From positions 40,428,001-40,492,000 of the forward strand of contig NC_133158.1 of NCBI RefSeq assembly GCF_040802235.1: a stretch of DNA of 64,000 bases, read 5' to 3'. The notes beneath the pieces are model-generated. The model was given only the letters and a program-made list of their open reading frames with translations, searched no databases and was not told the origin of the DNA. Positions 1 to 11,070 of this stretch are shown in pieces (position 1 is the first letter of the stretch; each line of letters begins with the position of its first letter). This DNA is from Manis javanica (Eukaryota; Chordata; Mammalia; Pholidota; Manidae). The position numbers and the translations under genes were made by a program.

Positions 1-178
1 TGTTCGCCCCCAGGCCATCGGCGTCCTGAGCGTCCCCTCGTCCCTGCGCGCTCCCAGGTGTCAGGACCTCCGGACAGCGCGTGGCCCACCCCGTGACGCA
101 TTTCCAATAGCTGGGAACGTCGGCCCCGCGGGGCGCGCACCCGAAACACCGGGGCGCGCGCATCGTGCACGCGCGCCA

Positions 179-319
179 TCACGTGACCCACGCGCGGCCA
201 ATTGGCGCGCCGGGATTTGGGGGGCAAAGCGCGGCCCCGCGGGCAGTTGCGGCGGGCCGAGAGCGTGACTCGCCCGCTCCGGCGCTGCTTGCTTCTCGCC
301 GCCCGCGCTCTGCGCAGCC
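179..319 (+). promoter_or_regulatory. SUMO3: SUMO3 core promoter and 5'UTR region
   Basis: The 140 bp before the start codon contain an E-box CACGTG at 180-185, in the context TCACGTGACC preferred by USF and MiT/TFE factors. A palindromic CCAATTGG at 198-205 provides an NF-Y-type CCAAT box on either strand and runs directly into TTGGCGCG, an E2F-like string. No TATA box is visible, as expected for a CpG-island housekeeping promoter. The transcription start site cannot be fixed from sequence. The binding assignments are inferred from motif matches only. Confidence 0.6.
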
Positions 320-340
320 ATGTCCGAGGAGAAGCCCAAG
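320..340 (+). CDS. SUMO3: SUMO3 coding exon 1
   Basis: Seven codons, MSEEKPK, followed directly by the donor GTAAGG at 341. The ATG sits in the context GCAGCCATGT. The short first exon ending after the second lysine matches the gene structure of SUMO2/3 genes. Confidence 0.95.
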
Positions 341-3300
341 GTAAGGGCCGGGGCACGGGCCGTCCGGTTCCCCCCCCCGCCCACGCCGCCTGGTCGCCGG
401 CCCCCGTGGCCTCCGGGGGTGGGAACAGTGCCGTCGGCCGGGCCCGGCCACCAGGCCTCGCGCCCCTCCCCCGGGCGCCGCTCGCTCCCCTACCCCCCGC
501 CCGCGCCCCAGCCAGGCCCCGCCCCGACAAGGCCCCGCCCCGACAAGGCCCCGCCCCTTCCTCCGGGGAGCTCCGCCCGGGGCGGCCTTAGGACTCGGGG
601 GGCGGGGCCGACGCGGCCCAGGAAGGCGCGGGGAAGGCTGCCTTCGGCTCGGAAGCCCCGCGCCGCGACCCCTCCCTCGCTCAGAACTGCGCCGCCCCTG
701 ACCTCCGCCCTGCCGAGACCCTCCGCAGGACAGCCGCTCACCCCGGGACCCGCGGTCCGAGCCTCGGGCCTGGCGGCGTCTGCCGAGGCGTTGCTGAGGC
801 TTCTTGATCCTCTGCGGTTCCCGGTGCGGAGAGCGGAGAGGGCGCGAGCTGGGGACCGGCGGCGAGGCCGCGCGGATAGCCGGCCAACCCCGCGCTCCGG
901 CTGTGCGCCCACCTCCCCGTCGCCGTCCTCGGCCGCGCGCCCACCTCTCCGTCGCCGTCCCCGGCCGCGCGCCCACCTCCCCGTCGCCGTCCCCGGCCGT
1001 GCGCCCACCTCCCCGTCGCCGCCCCTGGCCGTGCGCCCTTCCTTCCCGTCGCCGTCCTCTAGCGCCCACCTCCCGGTTCCTAACTGCCCTCTAGATCTTG
1101 CCCACCCTGCGCGGCCGCGCCCTCCTGTGTATACGCGCTTCACTCGGGTGCATTGGCTGTCAGTCTTTGGGAAGGCCCGCGGTTGTGTTAAATACTCTTT
1201 ATTAAAAACAGGATTGTGAAGCTTTTCATATGCACTCTTGGCGTCCGTCTGTTTGACCAAGTGGAAGATCTGCTGTTGAGTTCTATGCTTTGCACAGAGG
1301 CTCCCTCGGATGCCAGCCTGGCGCTAGAGAGTGCGCTCCTTCAGCTGAGGTGGGAGCCCCTTGTGCCCAGGCGTGCACGGGAGGCAGAGTCGCGTGGACC
1401 TGGGTCCTGGAGCCCATGGTCTGGCATTTGCACTCTTCCTGCCCCCTTGAGAAAAGATCCCATTCCAGAAAAACCTCTCCAGATGCAGTCAGAGCTGCCT
1501 TCGCTTTTACATTTTGATTGCAACTCAGCCTTTTACGCTGCTTCTCCTGTCCTGGGTGGTTTGTTTATTCTGGGCTAAATGTAAAGGCCCGTTCGTTCTG
1601 TTTTTCTAGGTGGCTTCCTCTTCCTGAAGTTTAAATACAATGACATGCATATGATACTCTTCAGTGTGTTTAAACTTCACTCTGGGGTGGTCACCATCCA
1701 CGGTCCAATTTAGATGAATAAACTTATTTTAACTATTGCCAAACTGACTTAGAGGTGCACCTCCTGTGCCCTTGGCCTGCTCAGGAGCTGTTCTCTCCTC
1801 CGGGCCTGGAAAGGAGGGGGACGACGCACACACTTGTGGCGATGGAAAAACACCGTATGGGTCAGCTGGGAAAACTGTCTGTCTCCCTGGATAGCTGAGG
1901 CAAGGGATTGACTGTAGTGAATGTGGTTGATATTTTCAGGGTTCTCTTTTTCTTTTACTCCTTGTTTGTTGGGAATTCACCAGGGGTCTTGGACAGGTGC
2001 TCTGTTTTTGGTACCCCAAAGTTGGAGGGGAGAGGTGTCCAGGCTGTCCCTTCCTGTACCAACCCCACATCCCCCTGAGCTTCCCCCGCTGCCTCCCTGT
2101 GCTCATCTGCAGCCACTGTCCTGTACTTCTGTTTGTTTTGTGTTCTGGTTTCTGTATCTGATTGTTTTTTTACATAGCCATATCTTTTCATTAAAAAAGC
2201 AAATGCATCCTCTATCCTTTTTAACACCATGTACAAAAATTAACTCAGAATGGATCAAGGACCTAAATGTAAGACCTAAAACAATAAACTCTTAAGAGAA
2301 AACATAGGATAAAATTTCACTTGGATTTGGCAAAGGTTTCTTGGATATGACACCAAAGACACAGGCAACAAGAGAAAAACAGATTAGGCTTCATGAAAAT
2401 TAAACTGCATCAGAGACACTATCAACAGACTAAAGAGGCAACTCCAGAAGGGGAGAAGATACTGCAAATTGTGTATCTGACCAGAGGTTAATACCCCAAA
2501 TGTAGAGAACTCCTAAAACTCAACAACAAAAAACCTGGTTGAAAGACAAAGGGCATGAACAGACCTTTTCCAAGCAAGACATACAAATGGCCAACAAGTC
2601 CATGAGGGGATGCTCAGCACCACCGCCGTCAATGCAAACGACAAAGAGACAGCACCTCACACCCACGGGGATGGGGCTGCCATGAAAAAACCAGAAAATA
2701 ACAGTGCTGGTGTGCATGGGGAGAAACGGGCCTGAGCACTGCAGGTGGGAAGGTGACATGGTGCAACTGCTGTGGACAATGGCTCAGCAGTTCCTGAACA
2801 CTGAACACAGAAGTGCCACGGGACCCAGCAACTCCACTGCTGGGGGTATAGCCAAGGGAAGTGAAACAGGGTCCTGAGCCATCTGCACACCCAAGTTCAC
2901 AGCACCGTGCCTCACGGTGGCCAAAACGTGCAAGTAACCCGAGTGTCTGTCCATCTGTGGATGAAGGATACACAAAACGTCCATCACACAGTGGATTACT
3001 TAGCTTTAGAAAGGAAGTTCCGACGCCCACACCACGTGGGCGAAGCTCGAGGGCATTACACTCTGTGGAGCAGGGGAGACGCAAAAGGACAAATACTGGA
3101 CCCCATTTATGCGAGGACCCTAGAGCCGTCAGATTCCTGGAGACAGAAAGTAGGTTGGTGGCAGCCATTCTTCAGGGGCTGGGGAAGGGAGAATGGGGAG
3201 TTGGTGTTTAATGGGGATAGAGTTTCAGTTTTACAAGACGGAGAGTGGAGGCAGATGGTGGTGATGGTTGCCCAGCATTGTGCATGTATTTAATACCACA

Positions 3301-6300
3301 AAAATGGTTAAAATGGTAATTTTTATGTTTTGTGTATTTTAACACAATTAAAAAAAAGAAAAAAAAATTCTCTAAATGCAGTGTAATACCTGGATTGGAT
3401 CCTGGAAAGCATAAGGGCGTTGGTGGAAGTACTGGTGAAATAGCAGAGAAGCTTGGCATCCCATCGCTAGTGCTGTGCCCACGTTGGCTTCCTGGGTGTA
3501 ACTGAGGTGCCGTGGTTGGGGAAATGCTGACACGGGGGGCACTGGGCAAGGGCTGCACAGGAGGACTCTCTGTTTTGCAACTTTTCTGTAAATGTTAAAT
3601 TATTCCAAAATAAAGCCTTTACTTGGAAAAAAACAAAAATGAATGCATCCTTAGTCTCCCATAATGACGGGGATGCTCATGAGGAGACCCAGCTCCACCA
3701 TGGCCTTGGGGCACTGGGCACCCCCATTGGCCTCGCCTGGCCGCCCCACACTGCAGTCGTGGTCCTGGAGAGGGCCTGGCCATGCTGGTGCTGGGGTGGC
3801 CTCGCCACAGGAGGAGGTGCCTGTGGCCCCGGGGTGCGTAGAGCCGGACATCTGCCTTAGCCTGGCTGCTGGGATCTCGCCTCCTGGGGCCACTGCCTGG
3901 GCCGCCCCGAGCTGCCTGGACGGAGCTGCGAAGCCCCTTGAGGCCCCCAGGAGCATGTGCACGGATGTGGCCTCCTGACCCCAGGGCCCTTCTGTTGGCC
4001 CGGCTAGGGACACAGGGAGGAGAGTGGGGTCCCCAGCCCAGGAGGGAAGGGCAGCCCAATCCTCCCAGGGAGCCTGTTCCGGCCAGCCCTCAGCTCTGAC
4101 ATGGCAGTCAGCTCCTTGGGTCCACAGCGGTGCAGGACACGCCGGAAGGATGAGTACCAGGTGGGGAGAAATGCACTCGGTGCTCCTTGATCACCATTGG
4201 AGCTATTTCAGATCAGCTCGGGTCAGCCCCAGCATTTTGTTAAAAACTGAGCAACTCCTTCCTCCCTGAACAGTGCCAGGTAAACGAGGCAGCCCCGCCC
4301 AAAGGGCCGTCTGTGGCACATCCCACAGGGAGTGCCACGCGGGCTCCAGACCAAGCCACCCTGGTGGCCGCTGCTCCTGAACGGCGGCTTCTTGCGTTAA
4401 TTCCACATGTATATCCAGGTGACAAGACACCCCAGTCATGTGATGGTTCAGGAGCCTTGTGTGTGTGTGTCATGAATTACATAAGAGAAACGCTGGACTT
4501 GCTCCCTTCAGGTAGGATGGACTGGGACTGGAGACCACAGGAGCGCTGGCCCCGCACCTGCGGTCGGCAGCAGGAGGTGGAGGCTGCGTGTGAAGTCGGG
4601 ACCCCCGGCCAGATGGTGGCACGCCACTTTTCTTTAGTCGTAGACACTTGTCGTTTGTTCTATTTTACAGTCCTGTACAAGTGTATTTACCCTGAGAACA
4701 TGCATTTACTAGTTTCATAAGTGTAATCTTAGCACAAAGATGGATTTTTCTCAGAATTAACTATCTGAAATATGGATATGCACTACATTTCCTTACAAGT
4801 GGATGCTTAGCAAATAGAAGTTAAAAATAAATTCTGTGTAAAAATAATCACATGAGTGACTGGGTTGCTGGAGATTTTCAAGAATTAGGTTGGTTTGAGA
4901 GACTTAAACTGCAGCAGTTACCTAAAGACTCTCAGTTTTAAATGGAGGTTGTTTTGAGACATGGTGTTGAGGCCCAGTCTCTCATTTTTTGCAGGAGGGA
5001 GTAAAGACAGAGAACGACCACATCAACCTGAAGGTGGCCGGGCAGGACGGGTCTGTGGTCCAGTTCAAGATCAAGAGACACACTCCACTGAGCAAGCTGA
5101 TGAAGGCCTACTGCGAGAGGCAGGTGTGTCCTCCCGCCTGGGGCCTGGGGCCTGGCGCTTTGCCCTTCAGAGCGAGCCGCGGCCCCTTGAGTCACTGGAG
5201 TCCAGGCTGTTCAGGGTTCCATTGTCCTGGAGGCGTGTGTGTGCACCTGTGTCTGTGGGTACGTGCGTGTGTGCACATGAGTGATGCCTTTGGGGCTGTT
5301 TCTTGTCAGCCCCTGTCATCTCCTGGTCGCCCTGTCAGCTCTCTTCCCCGGGGATCCTGCTGTTCTCCCTCGGCAGGCAGGCCATGCGGCCGACTTGCTC
5401 CGTGGAGGTCGCCTTGTGAGTTTGTCCCATGCAGCCCTGTGGCTCCTTCAGGTGCCGCGGGCACACACAGGTGGAGACGCTGCCCACAGTACCATGGTTC
5501 CCAGAAAATCCTTGATCCTTTCCTGTTATTTTCTGGTTTCCAAAATACTCAGCTGACCGACTAGCCCTCTGCCCCAGACAGTGGTGTGCCATGCTGGTGT
5601 CCCTGCGGGTGCCCTGGGGCTTGTCCCACGGTCTGATCTGCTCTCCCGGGCTCTCGGGCCCCCTGTGGCCGCAGCCTCTGCTCCAGGGCCTGGGCCTTTC
5701 TCTGAATGCTTTGAAAATACTAGTCGGTTAGTTTCCACACTTGGCTTTGACCCTGCTGGCCTTGGCATTTTTATTACAAAAAAACCCTTAAGAAAGGAAC
5801 ATGCTTTCTGCTCACCCCAGGCCACTGCTGCAGCTGCTCCGCCTGCACTTGACTCTCAGTAACTGGGCCACTACTTGTATTTCTGCCTGTCTTGACTCGG
5901 GTTGTTTCCCCCGTGAAAGGAGAACCTTAGCTCCCTTACATGGCCGCCACATGCCCTTCCTGTGGTGCTCAGGCACCCCCATCCCCAGCGCCCTGGGGGA
6001 GGGCTGGCCTTGGTCTGGTGGTGGGCATGGAACGTTCTGGGTGCCTGTTATTGGATCACCCCATTCTCTGCTGTCCTGCACGATCCCCTAGGTCCATCGC
6101 CCTGGTGGCCCTCTCCCACATCTTGTGGCTTTGCTATTTCCACATCCCTCTGGCAGCTCTCCTCCTGCCCCCTGGGCCTGCCATCTCCCCAGAGCTTCCT
6201 CAGAATTATTCTGGAAACTTCTCTCACTTCCCTCCCAGTATTTTTTAGATTAATCTTCTTCCCCAGTCTTGATGAAACATGTCTTCCAGTATCCTGTTCT

Positions 6301-9300
6301 GAAAAGTTGTAAGTGCAGCAGCTTTGAGACCCAGCGTGTTTGAAAATGACTGCTTTTTATAAGCCTTTACGCTTGACTATTTGGCTGCATGTAAATGTCT
6401 AGGTGGAAATTCATTTTCTGTTTTTGGAGCTAGTGCAACATTTTCTTCTCTCTTTCAGTGTTGATGTGAAAAGTTCAGGGACATTTTGATTCTCTGTCTT
6501 TGTATGTGACTTGGTTTTTCTCTGAGAGCATCTGGGACACATTCCTGTGTTCTGGAATTTCACTGTCATGTGGTCTGAGGTGCATAATTTTTTCCCATCC
6601 ACTTCTCTGGGCCCTTTCGACCCAGAAACTTAGTTCTGCTCAGAATGGCTGTGCACTGGTGGGCTGACGGTTCAGGCCCCTGTGCCCCTGCCCCTTGAGA
6701 GACCCCGTGCACCTTGAGCTGCTGCCTCTGGGTGTGTGGTCAGGGTCATCTCCCATTTGCACTGGGCTTTGTTGTGCTGTTGTCCCCTTTCTGGGATGTT
6801 TTCTGTTCCTACCTTACATGAGGGTCTTCCTTCTGCCATGGTTTCTAATTTCCAAATGCTCTTCATTTTTTCTTGTGAGGGCTTCTTTTCTCCCCAGTAG
6901 CCACTTGCTGTCACTTTCCAGCTCCCTAAGAATTTCAGAGGTGTGGGTGTGGGACTGTTCTCTGCTCTCCTCCTCTGCCTGTGCCCCTGATAGCCTTTCC
7001 TTCATGTTGGGCTGATCTCACATCTGAGACCTTCTTTGCATGTCCTGTAATCCTCAGTTAACTGCCCACAGTTAGGAAGGAAACCCTAAGAGGCCCGGGA
7101 GCAGCTGTGTGCAGAGGGGTCCTCAGGGCCGCAAGCCGCTGTGAGGTGCCTGCCGGGACTGGTGGCTCTGTGTGGGCTCCCGGAGGTTACGACCTGTGAG
7201 TTACCAGCTTCCCAGAAGTGGCCCCCCTGCTCCTGCCTGTGTACCCGGAGCACAGCTGGATGGGACAAGGGTGCTTGGAAGTGGCGGTGGGCATGCTGGC
7301 TTTTCCTACTGCTTGAGGCTGGCAGCTTGTTGCTGCCTCACTTGCGCCTGGTGTCTTGAGGCCCAGGCTTCTGAGGCTCTCTCTCCAGAAGGTATACCTT
7401 CTACCTGTGGAGGGACAGTACCAGGCCTCGTGGGGTGGGGGACCTGATGTGCTGTCTGACAGGAACTTTGAAGCAGTCATCCAGCCTTGGCTGCCCACTG
7501 CCTGCCTCCCTCAGACCTGCGTCGCCTCTTCGCCTCTCAGGTTCTGCGTTTTGCTGCCCCCACCCCCACCCTGACTTTGGGGTCTAGTGTCCATGGCGCT
7601 GTAGCTTCCAGCCCAGTGACATCCTTTGTGTGTCAGCCTGTCCCCATTCCTGTTCTTTGTCTTTGTTGCTGCCTTTATTTAGAAGGTTTTAGGAGGGAGC
7701 AGAGAGTGCATGTTTAATCCTGTCTGTCCTGCTTACATGAAATCAGAACTGCTTTTTAAAAGGAAATGTTTCTGCATACTGAGCATGTTAACCATTCCCT
7801 TAGGACACAGAAGGGCTGCCTGTGCTCCTTTCTGGATAGAAAATGCCCTCCTGTTGCCTTTCTTCAAGGCCAGAGTCACTGGGGCTGCTTTCTGGTTTAT
7901 GCAGTCTTCTCATCATGGCCTCATTGTCCTCTGAGCTGTTTCCAAGAATCCCTTTTGAGGTGGAGAAATGGTGGTGCCGACAGCACAAAATTCCTGCTCA
8001 GCTTTGGAGGGGAATGAGGGGTGACTGAGGCCCAGCACCAGGGACTGGCAGATGGTAGAATAGGGGTTCATGGGAGTATTGGTGTTGGGGCACCACTGAA
8101 ATGGGTTATAGGCCCACCGGCAGGTCTTTGGATCAACCAGGTTGTGAATCTGTATATTCAGAATTCTTATATAAATACTTGATATTTTTGGAATTAATGT
8201 GTTAGCTAGCAATATTTAATGATAATTTCTTTTTCTTTTCAGGGCTTGTCAATGAGACAGATTAGATTCAGGTTTGATGGGCAACCAGTTAATGAGACAG
8301 ATACCCCAGCACAGGTATGAGCGCCAGCTTCCTGTGCATACTCGAGGGCTGCTTCTGACCTGCATTTGACCGACTGCCCTTTGGGAGGCTCCTATTTGAG
8401 AGTCACTGATTGGTGCTCACTAAGAATGCCTTACGTTTTCTTAATGGTTTCAATTATCAGATCGATGTTTTAATTTTGAGGTTTGATTTTTCAAATGAGA
8501 AAAATGCGTTGTCAGACATCATCTTCCATATTGGGAGATGGAGTAGGAGGCCTGGGTGCTCAGCAGAGGTGGTCCAGGGTCATAGATGAGGACCATTGCC
8601 CACCCAGTGTCTGTCTAGGCCATCTGGGCAGGTGCAGTTACACCCACTAGTGATCTGGACACTTGAGTCCGCAATGCTAGTCACTTTGTAGCTAAGTTCC
8701 TGGCTCGGTTCTTGTGCTGTTCAAATATTTATGCACAAGGGGTGAAGGTGGAGAGGAGAGGCAGCCTTGTACTGCTACGGCAGAGCGGTCAGCTCTTCAG
8801 TGGGGCTTCTGGAGCCAGGCTGGCCCTCCAGCTTGTCGCTCTGGCCACTGAGTACCCCATAGTGTCTGCAGTGGGACGGAGCCCTGCCAGCCTGACAGTA
8901 CCGCTCTCCATTTGAGAAATTCCTGGGAACCCTGCTGCTTCCAGCCCTGGGTAGTCTCTGTATGAGCTGGCAGGAGCTTCCTTTTGCTCAAATAGGCAAA
9001 GGTCGGGGTGTTTGTGTCCCTGCCATGTCAGGAGAAGCAGGTGGTAAGCTCTGCACCAGCTCTGCCCTGGTCTTGAAGGAGAGGGAAGGAGCAGAGAGGA
9101 GAAGCCAGTGTGGTGGGTCCCTTGCTCTCTTGGGTCCTTCTGTGATTGTTTGCTTTGGATGTCATACATGAACCACTGCACTCAGGATAAAGCAGGTGGC
9201 CCCTGCCGAGCCCTGGGACTCAGTGCCACTCACTGGATGTTCCTAATTATAATCTGATTTTGTGTAATTTTCAGTAAAAATTTTAGACACTATTTTTAAA

Positions 9301-9709
9301 TGAGTTTTGGGTTTTCTCTCAGTTAAAAAGTCCTTAGCTTTGACCGTTCTTTTCGAATTTTGTTAGGGAAAGCTGCATGAATACATAAGGTTTATTGGAA
9401 ATCCAAAACTAGGCATCCCTTCCCTGCATGTTACCTGAGGGCTGGCCACAGAGCAGAGGTGCGATGGGGGCAGGGGCATCCTCTCGGGGAGGGAAACAGC
9501 TCCATGCACAGGTGGACTTTGCAGATTTCCTGTTCCTGTGATGGTAAGAAAACTAACAGCTTCCCTCTCTCCCGCTGTGCCTGTTGCAACACCCCTGCCA
9601 GCTGGAAATGGAGGATGAAGACACCATTGACGTGTTCCAGCAGCAGACAGGAGGCTCTTGGGAGACCAGCCCTTGCTTGGGGTGCCTCCATCCTCACATC
9701 TGCTATTGA
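320..9709 (+). CDS. SUMO3: SUMO3 gene, spliced coding region (4 exons, 109 aa)
   Basis: Small ubiquitin-like modifier of the SUMO-2/3 class. It is conjugated to lysines through SAE1/SAE2 and UBC9, and SENP proteases expose the C-terminal Gly-Gly. Coding exons are 320-340, 4995-5123, 8243-8314 and 9602-9709, all joined in phase 0 by GT-AG introns of 4654, 3119 and 1287 bp. The protein starts MSEEKPKEG, which separates SUMO3 from SUMO2 (MADEKPKEG). The chain-forming consensus VKTE puts the acceptor at Lys11. The ubiquitin-like fold spans about residues 16-90 and ends QQQTGG, with the diglycine at 91-92. Val66 in QPVNETD is Ile in human SUMO2/3 as I recall them. The tail after GG is 17 residues, [17 protein letters not shown], against 11 in human SUMO3. 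An intact frame with three introns makes this the functional gene, not a retrocopy. Confidence 0.97.
525..556 (+). repeat. 16-bp tandem duplication carrying GC boxes
   Basis: Two perfect copies of CGACAAGGCCCCGCCC, preceded by a partial copy. Each ends in an Sp1-type GC box. It lies in the CpG island of SUMO3 intron 1, 200 bp past exon 1. Confidence 0.85.
905..1076 (+). repeat. 32-bp GC-rich minisatellite in SUMO3 intron 1
   Basis: Five units of 32 bp begin at 905, 937, 969, 1001 and 1033, and a truncated sixth begins at 1062. Each unit starts GCGCCCACCT and continues with CCCCGTCGCCGTC. Units 1-4 differ by only a few substitutions; unit 5 is more diverged and slightly short. Because 32 is not a multiple of three, the array produces open frames in several phases. 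CpG content is preserved, so the array sits in unmethylated germline DNA. Confidence 0.9.
1140..2215. other. SUMO3 intron 1, unique sequence
   Basis: Ordinary intronic sequence between the CpG island and the first L1 tail. I see no exon, RNA gene or recognisable repeat here. Short open frames have no protein-like features. Confidence 0.6.
2220..3367 (+). mobile_element. Old L1 3' end (sense)
   Basis: Decayed LINE-1 sequence in sense orientation. Recognisable L1 ORF2 and 3' phrases include AATGGATCAAGGACCTAAA near 2249, GGCAACTCCAGAAGGGGAG near 2437 and GTCCATCTGTGGATGAAGG near 2948. It ends in an A-rich tail at 3344-3367. The coding frame is broken throughout. The divergence suggests insertion before the mammalian orders separated. 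Confidence 0.85.
3368..3640 (+). mobile_element. Second old LINE 3' end abutting the first (sense)
   Basis: A separate LINE-type 3' end. It contains TTTTGCAACTTTTCTGTAAA and then ATTCCAAAATAAAGCC before a short A-rich tail near 3630-3642, a common ending of ancient L1-family tails. The subfamily cannot be named by eye. Confidence 0.6.
3641..4994. other. SUMO3 intron 1, 3' part
   Basis: Unique intronic sequence running into the exon 2 acceptor. Apart from a short GT run near 4459-4469, I see nothing that needs annotation. The open frames on both strands at 3.6-4.4 kb are short and compositionally biased. Confidence 0.6.
4995..5123 (+). CDS. SUMO3: SUMO3 coding exon 2
   Basis: 43 codons from EGVKTEND to AYCERQ, preceded by TTTTTTGCAG and followed by GTGTGT. 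It carries the VKTE self-SUMOylation site and the first half of the beta-grasp fold, including the strand and groove that bind SUMO-interacting motifs. Confidence 0.97.
5124..8242. other. SUMO3 intron 2
   Basis: 3.1 kb of mostly unique intronic sequence, pyrimidine-rich on the + strand around 5.9-6.3 and 6.7-7.0 kb. I recognise no exon, RNA gene or young repeat. The run before the acceptor (8224-8240) is a strong polypyrimidine tract. Confidence 0.6.
8243..8314 (+). CDS. SUMO3: SUMO3 coding exon 3
   Basis: 24 codons from GLSMRQIRF to TDTPAQ. The acceptor is TTTTCTTTTCAG and the donor GTATGA. It contains the one substitution I can see within the mature protein relative to human (Val66). Confidence 0.97.
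8509..8563 (+). repeat. Direct repeat, copy 1 (55 bp, exact)
   Basis: A 55-bp segment in SUMO3 intron 3, starting TTGTCAGACATCATCTTCCA, identical base for base to 11071-11125. It has no simple-repeat character and neither copy is part of a larger repeat that I can recognise. Confidence 0.93.
9602..9709 (+). CDS. SUMO3: SUMO3 coding exon 4 and stop
   Basis: 35 codons plus TGA (9707-9709), beginning [10 protein letters not shown] after the acceptor CCCCTGCCAG. The mature C-terminus QTGG is followed by a 17-residue propeptide ending in ICY. SENP cleavage removes everything after GG, so the tail affects processing but not the conjugated form. Confidence 0.95.
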   Translation: MEMEDEDTIDVFQQQTGGSWETSPCLGCLHPHICY

Positions 9710-10209
9710 ATAGTGAACGCGTGACCATCCGAGTCGCAAAGGAGCCCGAAGCCGAGAACATTCACCGAAATTACTTTCCTCCCTCTTTGTACTGCAGCTC
9801 AGAACTCCATCTGCAGCAGTGAATCCACAGCTTAGGGCTGGCCAATCACAGTCATATCTTGGTTCAGATAGAACGAGTTGCGAGGTTTCTTGGGTTGGTT
9901 TTTGTTTTTCCCTCTTTCTGTAACATTTCCCCCAACTTGTGGCCTGAATGTCCACTTTTAGTCTGGGTGGGGATCTTCTCCCAGGCATTGATCCCCTGCC
10001 CCCACTGCTTATTGCAGTCATGTAGAGAACTCACATCACCACAGTGGGGGGCTTCTGTTGGACTGAGTGTTGGGGGCATGGTGGGGAAGGAAGAAACTTT
10101 CACTTACACTATTTCTTGTAGGCACAGGTTTTTAAAATGCTAATGTTGCAAATTATGTTTTGTCAGAATATGGTAAAGTTGAAGGGAAATACTGGAACAC
10201 TTTTTAAAG

Positions 10210-10215
10210 AATAAA
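10210..10215 (+). terminator. SUMO3: Candidate proximal SUMO3 poly-A signal AATAAA
   Basis: A canonical hexamer about 500 bp after the stop, in an A-rich context that makes a chance match possible. Confidence 0.4.
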
Positions 10216-10932
10216 AAGAAAAATAAGTCCTTCAGGAACATGGCCCTGGGCACTGTGCTCCTTGTACCCCCAGGGGCAGGGTCAAAGGCTCAGGACCCAT
10301 GACCACCCATTGCCCTGCCATGTTGTGTGGCAAGCCTGGTGTGGCTGAAACTGGCTTATCCCTTGATATGGAAGAAAGCAACTCCCACATTTCCCGCTTG
10401 ATATTAGTACTGTGGCCTCAGATTTCTTCTAGTATTTGCTTCTGATGAATAATTATGGTCTATACATAAAAAGGTAAGATTTAAGTATTGCTGAATTTGC
10501 AGTTTTGTGTTAAGAGCTATTTGAAAGTGTGGTTACAAATGAAGCTCATGGAAAAATGACTTCGTCTTCTCATGGGCTTGTGCTATGCTGCTTTCCAAAC
10601 AGGTATGGAATTTATGCATTAGTATGTGATTTCAGTTCTGTGAAGCATTTTGGGATCTGTACCAATTAACCTGATAGTTCTGCTGTCCACCTGTGTGGAT
10701 CCACTGATGGTCCTCCTCGGTTGTTCTAGTCACCTGCACAGTGACCATGACCATCATCTCTTGCTTGCCTCAAATCTTGCTCAAGATGTTTGCATTTCCT
10801 CTGTTGTGCTGTTTGGGTGTGGGTGGGATGTCTGCTGGCTCTCTTGTGTTTATTCACCAATTTGTACATTATTTGTTGTCCTTTACTACTGTAAACAGTA
10901 AATATAGTTTGATATTCTGTCTCTTGGCTTGT

Positions 10933-10938
10933 ATTAAA
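10933..10938 (+). terminator. SUMO3: Candidate distal SUMO3 poly-A signal ATTAAA
   Basis: The common variant hexamer, with AGTAAA 36 bp upstream and a GT-rich stretch just downstream (10951-10985). Confidence 0.4.
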
Positions 10939-11070
10939 TACTGCATTTGGAGGTTGGGCGTACTGTCACAGTATTTGTGTTGACTAGTTAAGACTGATTT
11001 AAAGGTGTGCTGCTGAAAAGTGATTATCCACCTGATGCTTCCTGTCTGCAGCCCTGGCAGATCACCTGCA

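Larger units (their letters stand above)
1..1140. promoter_or_regulatory. SUMO3: CpG island over SUMO3 promoter, exon 1 and start of intron 1
   Basis: The first ~1.1 kb is strongly GC-rich with abundant undepleted CpG, unlike the sequence after ~1140, where base composition falls and CpG becomes rare. It covers the 5' flank, coding exon 1 and the first 800 bp of intron 1. Several CCCCGCCCC Sp1-type GC boxes lie in the intron, two of them in a 16-bp tandem duplication at 525-556. The extent is judged by eye; a CpG observed/expected calculation would set the edges. The long open frames on both strands here are a by-product of high GC and are not called as genes. Confidence 0.85.
9710..10938 (+). 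other. SUMO3: SUMO3 3'UTR (extent uncertain)
   Basis: Non-coding sequence after the SUMO3 stop. Two candidate poly-A signals are visible: AATAAA at 10210-10215, giving a ~0.5-kb 3'UTR, and ATTAAA at 10933-10938 (with AGTAAA at 10897), giving ~1.2 kb. The distal end is closer to the human 3'UTR length as I remember it. RNA evidence is needed to choose. Confidence 0.6.

Noticed and set aside
179-1260. Long overlapping open frames of up to ~300 codons on both strands at the SUMO3 CpG island
   Set aside because: High GC and a 32-bp array remove stop codons by chance. Products are low-complexity Pro/Arg/Gly/Ala, and the frames run through SUMO3 exon 1, its splice donor and the minisatellite.
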